Below, piece after piece: positions 1 through 4,653 of a DNA stretch of 5,162 bases. Each line of letters starts with the position of its first letter. Position 1 is the stretch's first letter. Source of the stretch: Thermoflexus sp. (GTDB lineage Bacteria > Chloroflexota > Anaerolineae > B4-G1 > DUEL01); assembly GCA_028276215.1 (NCBI GenBank), contig JAPYWT010000212.1, forward strand, positions 1-5,162, given 5' to 3'. Made by a program: the position numbers and the translations under genes. Under the pieces are notes generated by a model that worked only from the letters and a program-made list of their open reading frames with translations, made no database searches and was not told where the DNA came from.

Positions 1-94
1 TTCTACTTCTACTTCTACCCCGACAGAAGACCCGTTTGACGCCCTTCCGGGGCCCGATGCGGCTTTCTGGGAGAGGTAGAAGTAGAAAGTAGAA
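1..94. repeat. Inverted array of GTAGAA hexamers
   Basis: Three TTCTAC units stand at 1-6, 7-12 and 13-18. Three units of the reverse complement GTAGAA stand at 76-81, 82-87 and 89-94. The two arms (1-19 and 75-94) are complementary apart from one inserted A and enclose about 55 bases. As RNA this would be a 19-bp stem around the end of the upstream gene. As DNA it could be a binding-site array just ahead of the membrane-protein gene. The left arm may continue outside the window. No T-tract follows, so it does not look like a classical terminator. Confidence 0.6.
2..79 (+). CDS. C-terminal tail of a gene truncated by the left edge
   Basis: The frame is open from base 2 to the TAG at 77-79 and reads as a Ser/Thr repeat (STSTSTPTED) followed by PFDALPGPDAAFWER. 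The mix of acidic, proline and small residues with a final aromatic segment resembles a disordered protein tail. The start is outside the window, so no function can be given. The stop lies 41 bases upstream of the next start codon, which fits co-transcription in one operon. The repetitive coding DNA (three TTCTAC hexamers) has an inverted counterpart just over the stop codon, so the reading frame could instead be an accident of a repeat. Moderate to low confidence. Confidence 0.45.
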   Translation, partial: STSTSTPTEDPFDALPGPDAAFWER

Positions 95-120
95 ATCCCA
101 TTACGGCAAGGAGGTCCGAA

Positions 121-537
121 ATGACCTACTACGGCTACTATCCCCCGCCCCCGACAGAAGCGAATCGGCGGGAGAAGAAGGCCCGCTATGTGGCCCTGGC
201 CTACGTGGGCCTGGTTGTCCTGGTAGCGGTGGGCGTGGCGGTCTACGTGATGCTCCAGCGGCTGGAGACGGACGTCCTGACGGCCATTGCGACCATCGGG
301 TGCGCCAGCGTCATCACCCTGGCGAACCTGACCCTGGCGCTGATGGCCTTCCTGCGGGCGCGGGACCGCCAGGCCAACGGCCAGGCCAGCGCCGCGCTGA
401 TGACCCCGCCCCAGGTGGTGGTCATCCCGCCGATGCAGGTCCAGACCCCGCCGCTTCTGCCCCAGGGCGCGCCGCTGACCCAGGTGGAGACCGTCAAGCC
501 CCGGCACTTCACCGTTGTGGGGGAGGACGGCCCGTGA
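121..537 (+). CDS. Small two-helix membrane protein with proline-rich tail, function unknown
   Basis: The protein has 138 residues and belongs to no family I recognise. It starts with a Tyr/Pro-rich stretch (MTYYGYYPPPP), then a basic patch (RREKKAR, residues 16-22). Two hydrophobic segments follow at about 23-45 and 52-78, joined by a short charged loop (QRLET). A basic patch (RARDR, 79-83) comes next, then a Pro/Gln/Val-rich cytoplasmic-type tail to residue 138. The positive charges before helix 1 and after helix 2 suggest that both termini are inside the cell. An excellent Shine-Dalgarno (AAGGAGGT, 109-116) four bases before the ATG fixes the start. The stop codon overlaps the first arm of a hairpin at 536. 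The layout (two helices plus proline-rich tail) would suit an anchor or holin-like protein, but nothing in the sequence proves either. Confidence 0.75.
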   Translation: MTYYGYYPPPPTEANRREKKARYVALAYVGLVVLVAVGVAVYVMLQRLETDVLTAIATIGCASVITLANLTLALMAFLRARDRQANGQASAALMTPPQVVVIPPMQVQTPPLLPQGAPLTQVETVKPRHFTVVGEDGP

Positions 538-560
538 TTGCTCCAAAACGTGGAGCAATC
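536..560 (+). repeat. Perfect 9-bp hairpin overlapping the stop codon
   Basis: GATTGCTCC (536-544) and GGAGCAATC (552-560) are perfect reverse complements around a 7-base loop. The first arm begins inside the TGA of the membrane-protein gene. There is no T-tract after it. It may protect the mRNA 3' end or be a protein-binding site, and it shares the TTGCTCC core with the repeats at 2227-2291. Confidence 0.6.
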
Positions 561-578
561 GTTGACGCCGCGCCATGG

Positions 579-620
579 CCACGATTGCGCCAATTGCGCC
601 ACATTTTGGCGCAATCGTGG
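579..620. repeat. Perfect 14-bp inverted repeat with tandem ATTGCGCCA nonamers
   Basis: CCACGATTGCGCCA (579-592) is perfectly complementary to 607-620, with a 14-base loop. The nonamer ATTGCGCCA stands twice in tandem (584-592 and 593-601), and its inverse TGGCGCAAT is at 607-615. So the right arm could pair with either nonamer copy. Together with the hairpin at 536-560 this makes a cluster of TTGCNCC elements. Operator, RNA-stability or replication-site roles are all possible. Confidence 0.6.
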
Positions 621-813
621 TCAATCGCGGCGACCTGGTCAGCGTCCCAGGCCGCTGGTCCAGCGATCGCCTGCCTGGGGGCGCCCGATGCTCCGGCCTC
701 TGGCCGGGAGCGCTGGGGCCGGCCTTCGGCCTGGCGCTGGCCGCCGACCCGCCAGGGCCTGCGACCTGGCATGCGGGCGGACACAAAAACCCCGCCAATA
801 AACGACACCCTTC
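621..813. other. Non-coding GC-rich stretch with short palindromes
   Basis: Reading frames exist here on both strands, but they are very GC-rich, lack ribosome binding sites and encode low-complexity Arg/Pro/Ala/Gly sequence, so I call none. A hairpin-prone segment near 690-712 (GCTCCGGCC, TCT, GGCCGGGAGC, one bulge) is followed by GGCC-TTC-GGCC near 720. I see no promoter with recognisable -35 and -10 boxes. Confidence 0.5.
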
Positions 814-849
814 AAGGGCACCCGAAAGGGCACCGTAAGAGGTACCGTA
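814..849. repeat. Three tandem 12-bp repeats
   Basis: Three consecutive 12-mers are present: AAGGGCACCCGA (814-825), AAGGGCACCGTA (826-837) and AGAGGTACCGTA (838-849). A fourth, degenerate unit may follow at 850-861. They lie about 110 bases upstream of the replication-relaxation-like gene. Iteron-like binding sites for that protein are one reading. The period is a multiple of three, so decay from a former coding repeat is another. Confidence 0.5.
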
Positions 850-956
850 GACAACACCCATAAAAAGCGCCCCCGAAAGTGCTGCAAGGGACCAGCAAAG
901 CCCAACCTGCTCCATAGCAGAAAAGGGCTCTAACTCTTTCTTACGGAGGTGAACGA

Positions 957-2219
957 ATGTCCCAGGAAGATTTCCTGAGAGCTCAACTGGCCCAGGCGGA
1001 AGCCGCGCTGGAAGCCACAAAGCGGGTCAAGGAAATGGCGGAATATCATTACCGTCAGATACTGGATGCTCTCCGCCAGATTGCAACGGGCCTGCTGACG
1101 GAGGAGTGGAACAAGATGATCCGGGACCACCCCGATGCATATCAGTGGCCTCCGGACCGGCTGGTCGCATGGATTCTGAGAACCGGACAAGAGAAACTCA
1201 ACCGGCTGAGAATCATGGCCGGGAGCGGGCCACAGATACTGGAAAGACAGGAGGAGGAAATCCAGCAACTCCGCCAGGAAAACCGTCGCCTGACCGATGA
1301 GAAGGAAGCGCTCACCGAACAACTGCAGCAGGTACAGTTGCGCCTGGCAATCCGGGAGCAGGAATTGCAACAACTGCAGACCGAGAACGAGATGCTCCAC
1401 AGGCTGATGCGGGGACAGGCCAGAGGGACCGCATCGGGACCCGAGATACCGGCAGCCCCCGCCCCGCCGGAAACAGCGGACGGCGAGAAGCCCGCCGGGT
1501 GGCTCCTCACGGATGTGGAATTCGCCGTCGTAGAGGCCCTGGGCATCATCGGCAGCACGGGCCTTTCCCTTCGGGAGTCGGTGGCCCGGGCCCTCGGTCG
1601 GTCTCCCCGTTCGGGTGCTACGGGGGAACTGTTTCAGTCTTTGAAAGACCGGGGGTGGATTGCCGAAGACCTGGCGGCGTCGGAAGTCATCGGCCGTCCT
1701 CCCCGCATTATCCGCCTGACCGGGGAAGGAAAGGCGGCTTATCGCGCCCTCTTCGGCACAGAACCGGTGGAGCCGGAGGTGGATCGCCTGCTCCGGCGTC
1801 ACAAGTCCCAGGAGCAGGTCGTCCTGGCACTCCAGGCACGCCAGGCCCTGGAGGAAGCCGGCGCCGAGATGGTGGACCTTTTCCCGGAGCCCATCCCCCT
1901 CCCCGGACACAGACGGCCCTTTGAGGTGGACCTGGTCGCCGTTCTTGATGGCCACAAGATTTTTGTGGAATGCGAACGGGCGACCAGCAAGGGAGAGCAA
2001 CGGCTGGATAAATGGAGCGCTTACGCTCAGGTCACCAAAGATTTCTATTTCTTCGTGCCCAACCGGGAAGTGTTGAATCGCCTGGTGAACGAACTGGACC
2101 TCTGGGCCTCCCGGCGTCTGCAGGACGCGGCGGGGGTGACACTGCGAATCTGCCAGTTATCTTCCACCAGAAAGGACTCGCTGTGGCACTATGAGCAACC
2201 GCTGAGGGGAAATTGGTGA
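957..2219 (+). CDS. Coiled-coil / winged-helix / PD-(D/E)XK-like protein, replication-relaxation type
   Basis: The protein has 420 residues. Residues 1-90 are helical and charged. Residues 95-150 form a clear coiled coil rich in Glu, Gln and Leu. Residues 158-180 are a Pro/Ala linker. Residues 181-267 look like a winged helix (LTDVEFAVVEAL, then LSLRESVARALGR, then IIRLTGEGKAAYRALFG). The C-terminal part has H283 in RRHKSQEQ, then an alternating strand pair FEVDLVAV (D325) and KIFVECERAT (E338, E340, R341), then LDKWSAYAQV. This order matches the plasmid/ICE 'replication-relaxation' family (winged helix plus endonuclease-like fold with Glu-x-Asp/Glu-Arg-x-Thr) as I know it; the assignment is inference. 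The E-x-E replaces the E-x-K of active nucleases, so catalysis is doubtful. GGAGGTGA at 945-952 sets the start. It stands about 160 bases before the recombinase gene. Confidence 0.75.
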   Translation: MSQEDFLRAQLAQAEAALEATKRVKEMAEYHYRQILDALRQIATGLLTEEWNKMIRDHPDAYQWPPDRLVAWILRTGQEKLNRLRIMAGSGPQILERQEEEIQQLRQENRRLTDEKEALTEQLQQVQLRLAIREQELQQLQTENEMLHRLMRGQARGTASGPEIPAAPAPPETADGEKPAGWLLTDVEFAVVEALGIIGSTGLSLRESVARALGRSPRSGATGELFQSLKDRGWIAEDLAASEVIGRPPRIIRLTGEGKAAYRALFGTEPVEPEVDRLLRRHKSQEQVVLALQARQALEEAGAEMVDLFPEPIPLPGHRRPFEVDLVAVLDGHKIFVECERATSKGEQRLDKWSAYAQVTKDFYFFVPNREVLNRLVNELDLWASRRLQDAAGVTLRICQLSSTRKDSLWHYEQPLRGNW

Positions 2220-2226
2220 ACCCCGG

Positions 2227-2291
2227 CCGGGGAGCAAAATAGACCCCCCACTATAGGGGATTTTGCTCCTTTTGCCCCTTTTGCTCCCCGG
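2227..2291 (+). terminator. Nested inverted repeats with tandem TTTTGCYCC, possible terminator or switch
   Basis: CCGGGGAGCAAAA (2227-2239) is a perfect 13-bp inverse of 2279-2291. The same left arm can instead pair as GGAGCAAAAT (2231-2240) with ATTTTGCTCC (2260-2269), the loop of which holds CCCC/GGGG. Between the alternatives lie three tandem nonamers: TTTTGCTCC (2261-2269), TTTTGCCCC (2270-2278) and TTTTGCTCC (2279-2287). The inner hairpin followed by TTTTG could terminate transcription of the upstream gene. The T-run is short, so a binding-site array is an alternative. Confidence 0.5.
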
Positions 2292-2380
2292 AGAACCCTG
2301 CCTGTACCGCTGTATGCCCGGGGCATTCCCGAACCCGGCTTTCCAGCACCAGACAGAGATCAGCAATCAGGAGCAATGCG

Positions 2381-3391
2381 ATGACCACAGAAATCAGGCG
2401 GTCCGAAACCATTGATCGGGTACCGGTGAGCACCGGTGACCTGCTTCTGGCCTGGGCCGACTTCCTGCGCCTGGACGTGGCCCAGGGTGACGCCAGCCCC
2501 CGCACGGTGGCCACCTACCAGGCCCAGGTGCGGGACTTCCTGACCTGGTGCCAGGCCCATGGACTCCACCCCGCCCTGGCAACGGAAGACGACCTGAAGG
2601 CGTACCGGGCCCACCTGGTGGAGCAGTACGCCAGAGCAACGGTGGCCACCCGCCTGGCGGCAATCCGCCGCTTCTACCAGGCCGCCGTCTGGCGGGGATA
2701 CCGCACCGACAACCCGGCGGCGGGTATCCGGCCCCCCAGGGAGCGGACGGCGCGGGATGAACGGGTGCGCTTCCTGCCCCTGGAAGGGCTGAAGCGGCTT
2801 CTGGACGCCCCCAGGGGCGACGGTCTGCGGGCGACACGGGACCGGGCAATCCTGGCCCTGATGGGCGTTCACGGCCTGCGGGTGGGGGAAATCGTGGCCC
2901 TGGACGTGGCCGACCTGGACCCGGACGCCGGAACGGTCTCCGTGCCGGGCAAGGGTGGGAAGCGGCGGACGGTCTACCTGGTGGACATCAGCCGCCAGCG
3001 CCTGGCAGACTGGCTGGCAGTGCGGGAGCGGGTCGCCGGTGAGGGGGAGACGGCGCTTTTCGTGGTGCTGGACCGGGCAAAGCGCTTCACGGGCCGCCGG
3101 ATGACCCGCCGGGCGGTGGAAGCGCTGACCGACCGCTACCTGGAGCGCCTGGGGCTGAAGCGAAGCGGGATTTCCTGCCACAGCCTGCGCCACAGCGCGG
3201 CGGTGTGGGCCCGGGCCTTCGGTGCAACGGTGGACGCGCTGGCGGATATGCTGGGCCACGCCAGCGTGGATACGACCCGCGTCTACGCCCGTATCGTGAA
3301 CCGGATGCAGGAGAACCCGGCCCGCTTCCTGGAAGCGGCCCTGGGAGAGGCAGAGAGCGGGCCGGAGAGGGGCGCGGAGACCCGCCGCTGA
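2381..3391 (+). CDS. Xer-type tyrosine recombinase / site-specific integrase
   Basis: The protein has 336 residues and is full length for the XerC/XerD/integrase family (about 300 residues). Residues 21-105 form the N-terminal SAM-like core-binding domain (SPRTVATYQAQVRDFLTW, then ATRLAAIRRFYQ). The C-terminal catalytic domain keeps every expected active residue: R167 in HGLRVGE, K191 in PGKGGKRR, H267 and R270 in CHSLRHS, H293 in LGHASVDTTR, and the nucleophile Y302 in RVYARI. It should cut and rejoin DNA through a 3'-phosphotyrosine and a Holliday junction. The AGGAG at 2369-2373 lies seven bases before the ATG. An ATG at 2376 is out of frame. A dif-like 28-bp site begins directly after its stop, which strongly suggests its own target. 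Chromosome dimer resolution (a single-Xer system) and integration of a mobile element are both possible. It lacks evident phage-integrase N-terminal extensions. Confidence 0.9.
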   Translation: MTTEIRRSETIDRVPVSTGDLLLAWADFLRLDVAQGDASPRTVATYQAQVRDFLTWCQAHGLHPALATEDDLKAYRAHLVEQYARATVATRLAAIRRFYQAAVWRGYRTDNPAAGIRPPRERTARDERVRFLPLEGLKRLLDAPRGDGLRATRDRAILALMGVHGLRVGEIVALDVADLDPDAGTVSVPGKGGKRRTVYLVDISRQRLADWLAVRERVAGEGETALFVVLDRAKRFTGRRMTRRAVEALTDRYLERLGLKRSGISCHSLRHSAAVWARAFGATVDALADMLGHASVDTTRVYARIVNRMQENPARFLEAALGEAESGPERGAETRR

Positions 3392-3423
3392 CGTTTCGCA
3401 AAAGGGGGATTATGTGAAACGTC
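3390..3423. other. dif-like recombination site (candidate core 3393-3420)
   Basis: The core divides into an 11-bp arm GTTTCGCAAAA (3393-3403), a 6-bp centre GGGGGA (3404-3409) and an 11-bp arm TTATGTGAAAC (3410-3420). Against the bacterial dif pattern as I remember it (RNTKCGCATAA, 6 bp, TTATGTTAAAT), the left arm differs at one position and the right arm at two. The palindrome extends outward (GACGTTTC at 3390-3397, GAAACGTC at 3416-3423). The site touches the stop codon of the recombinase gene, as dif sites of single-Xer systems (XerS, XerH) lie beside their recombinase genes. The G-rich centre is unusual for dif. Confidence 0.7.
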
Positions 3424-3537
3424 AGAAGCCAATTTCACGGGCCGTTTTGCGCCCCCGACATTGAGAGAGGGACAGAGAATAAGCGCTGACTCCGCAAAAG
3501 TTCTCTCTCGGAACCTGAGATAGGGTATATCCGGGTG

Positions 3538-3559
3538 CCGCCCTGCGCTTGACGGGCGG
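3538..3559. repeat. 6-bp GC hairpin upstream of the promoter
   Basis: CCGCCC (3538-3543) pairs with GGGCGG (3554-3559) around a 10-base loop and is followed by ATTT. A second, looser inverted repeat GAGAGAG/CTCTCTC stands around 3463-3510. Either could end transcription arriving from the recombinase gene, but neither has a convincing T-tract. The rest of 3424-3584 holds no gene that I can support. Confidence 0.3.
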
Positions 3560-3584
3560 ATTTAACATCAACGGCGGAAGGCAC

Positions 3585-3612
3585 TTGACAGACGCCTGGA
3601 AGGTTGTATAAT
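3585..3612 (+). promoter_or_regulatory. Perfect-consensus sigma70 promoter
   Basis: TTGACA (3585-3590) and TATAAT (3607-3612) are exact consensus hexamers separated by 16 bp, one short of the optimum. Transcription should begin near 3618-3620. No other promoter this strong is visible in the window. No open reading frame with a ribosome binding site follows for 1.1 kb, so its product is probably an untranslated RNA. A MITE-like element begins at 3625. Confidence 0.8.
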
Positions 3613-3760
3613 TCAAGCCAAACAGTAATTACCTACCCTCCGTGTCATTGCAAGCCGCCGAAGGCGGCGAAGCAATCTCCCGGCCTGAGAGGGGATTACG
3701 TTGGTGGCTATCGTTGCCTCGCAGTGACAGCGGGTAGGTGATTACGCCAAACAATTGAAT
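3611..3760. promoter_or_regulatory. Operator-like palindrome over the -10 box, split by an insertion
   Basis: With the inserted element and one target copy removed, ATTCAA (3611-3616) and TTGAAT (3755-3760) would face each other across nine bases. The left half overlaps the last two bases of the -10 box. Such a position suits a repressor site, or a short hairpin at the 5' end of the transcript. The insertion now places the halves 138 bases apart. The half-site is only 6 bp, so chance is possible. Confidence 0.35.
3625..3745. mobile_element. 121-bp MITE-like palindromic element with 8-bp target duplication
   Basis: The ends GTAATTACCTACCC (3625-3638) and GGGTAGGTGATTAC (3732-3745) are inverted repeats matching at 13 of 14 positions. 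After a short break the complementarity resumes with TGTCATTGCAAG against TGTCACTGCGAG. The element is flanked by perfect direct repeats GCCAAACA (3617-3624 and 3746-3753), a clear target-site duplication. The interior has the hairpin GCCGCC-GAA-GGCGGC (3654-3668) and GAAGCAATC, typical of abundant bacterial palindromic repeats. It has no coding capacity, so a transposase must act in trans. Terminal GTAA and an 8-bp duplication recall IS66-family ends; that link is inference. Confidence 0.85.
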
Positions 3761-3958
3761 AGGCTGGATGGCAAGTTGCCCCCTGGCAGTGCATGAGAGC
3801 AGGAGAAAGAGTCAATACCTGGATATTTCGCCTGCTCAAGACAGCCAACAGCTTATGACAATAAAACGTCAAGATGCTGTGCGTAGGGCTGGGGCAGCTT
3901 GCAACAAAAAATCCAGGCCACTGAGCAAAAATCACCGTCAAAGAGCACATTACCAATC

Positions 3959-4094
3959 TCGTTACCTGCCAGGATGCCCGCCATTGCGCGCTGACCGGGA
4001 ATCAGATTTCCCTGGCACACTGTGCCGGGCATCAGCCTGCGCCAAGGCCAAAAGCCGGTGGCGGACGACTTTCGTCAACACTGGCAGGTAGCGA
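3959..4094 (+). other. RNA domain closed by a 14-bp helix with several internal hairpins
   Basis: TCGTTACCTGCCAG (3959-3972) pairs with 4081-4094 with one T-G wobble. Directly stacked on it is GATGCCCG (3973-3980) with CGGGCATC (4026-4033), which encloses GGGAA/TTCCC (3997-4001 and 4008-4012) and GCAC/GTGC (4015-4018 and 4022-4025). Next come the hairpin CGCCA...TGGCG (4040-4063, inner GGC/GCC) and the hairpin GACGA-CTT-TCGTC (4064-4076). The result is a tidy multibranch domain with little unpaired sequence. An alternative pairing, TGCCAGG (3967-3973) with CCTGGCA (4011-4017), competes with the closing stem. Confidence 0.55.
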
Positions 4095-4315
4095 CCATCC
4101 ACTATTCGGGCAATGAGTGGAGAGACATCTCGGGGGCCACGCTCCAAAGCCCTCGGCCCCGAAGGGTCTTGGTCCAGAGGGATTGCTCGCCCTGAGACGC
4201 TCGCCCGAGGCGTCCCCATTTTGGGTTGCGGCGAGCGATCGGCCTTCGTAGACCTTGCTATGAGGTACCCAGAGGAGGTCGGCATAGGCCGACATCCCTC
4301 GGACCAATCCCCTGG

Positions 4316-4424
4316 GGTGAGACCTGCGGTTTGTCAAATTCGCTTTTGCGGTCTGAATTCCCCACATAATGAGTACAAAGACCCGCAAAACCCGGTTGAC
4401 AAACCGCCGGACAGACAGGTTACC
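4316..4424 (+). other. Long two-segment hairpin (12 bp plus 11 bp)
   Basis: GCGGTTTGTCAA (4326-4337) is the exact reverse complement of TTGACAAACCGC (4396-4407). Inside it TTTTGCGGTCT (4344-4354) pairs with AGACCCGCAAAA (4379-4390) with one bulged base. Outside it ACCTG/CAGGT (4322-4326 and 4416-4420, sharing base 4326) and GGT/ACC prolong the stem imperfectly. The 24-base apical loop (4355-4378) is A/T-rich. The shape resembles both an RNA hairpin and a folded single-strand recombination site. I favour RNA because it sits in a row of other helices. Confidence 0.55.
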
Positions 4425-4514
4425 AATGACCGAGCAACGCCTTCTCATCGCTCAAGTGGCCTGCACAACCTGAGGACATCCTGAAGCAACACTAACAGGA
4501 ACACCGGACATCCA

Positions 4515-4624
4515 GGCCAGTACGCTTGCCTTCCGGCCCGGTAAGCAGCGCTTCCCCAGGCGGACGCGAGGGTAGTGTATCGCGACCCGGGGAAGCCATA
4601 GCGCCATGGTGAGCGCTACTGGCC
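4515..4624 (+). other. Four-way-junction RNA domain next to the terminator
   Basis: GGCCAGTA (4515-4522) pairs perfectly with TACTGGCC (4617-4624). Between them are three arms. Arm one is GCTTGCC (4524-4530) with GGTAAGC (4540-4546, one G-U). Arm two is GCTTCCCC (4550-4557) with GGGGAAGC (4589-4596), holding CGCGA/TCGCG (4565-4569 and 4580-4584). Arm three is TAGCGC (4599-4604) with GCGCTA (4613-4618, sharing two bases with the closing stem). It looks like a cloverleaf but has no tRNA T-arm consensus. The closing strand can instead pair as CTACTGGC (4616-4623) with GCCAGTAG (4639-4646), so two folds exclude each other. Confidence 0.55.
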
Positions 4625-4653
4625 CGTGTATTCCCTTTGCCAGTAGTATTGGA

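Noticed and set aside
855..890. Minus-strand terminator (AGCAC...GCGCT followed by TTTTT on the minus strand)
   Set aside because: The stem is short with a mismatch, and there is no supported minus-strand gene for it to end.
930..2000. 356-residue open frame on the minus strand opposite the coiled-coil/winged-helix gene
   Set aside because: It has no recognisable domain, is rich in residues expected from an antisense reading of GC-rich codons, and the + strand protein has clear motifs and a strong ribosome binding site.
2360..3259. 299-residue minus-strand frame opposite the recombinase gene
   Set aside because: It is an antisense shadow of a gene with a complete catalytic set; the sequence is His/Pro/Gly-rich with no motif.
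4358..4390. Second dif-like site on the minus strand (TTATGTG next to TTTTGCG)
   Set aside because: The right arm matches only partly and the left arm is not at the required 11-6-11 distance; the bases are explained by the hairpin at 4326-4407.
4396..4424. A -35-like TTGACA upstream of 4420
   Set aside because: No acceptable -10 hexamer stands 16-18 bases downstream, and the TTGACA is part of a perfect 12-bp stem.
3768..4484. Plus and minus open frames of 107-138 codons in the gene-free region
   Set aside because: None has a Shine-Dalgarno sequence or protein-like motif, they overlap one another on both strands, and the same bases form long RNA helices.
4515..4624. tRNA gene, because the fold resembles a cloverleaf
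   Set aside because: It is too long, has no GTTCRA T-loop and no plausible anticodon arm.
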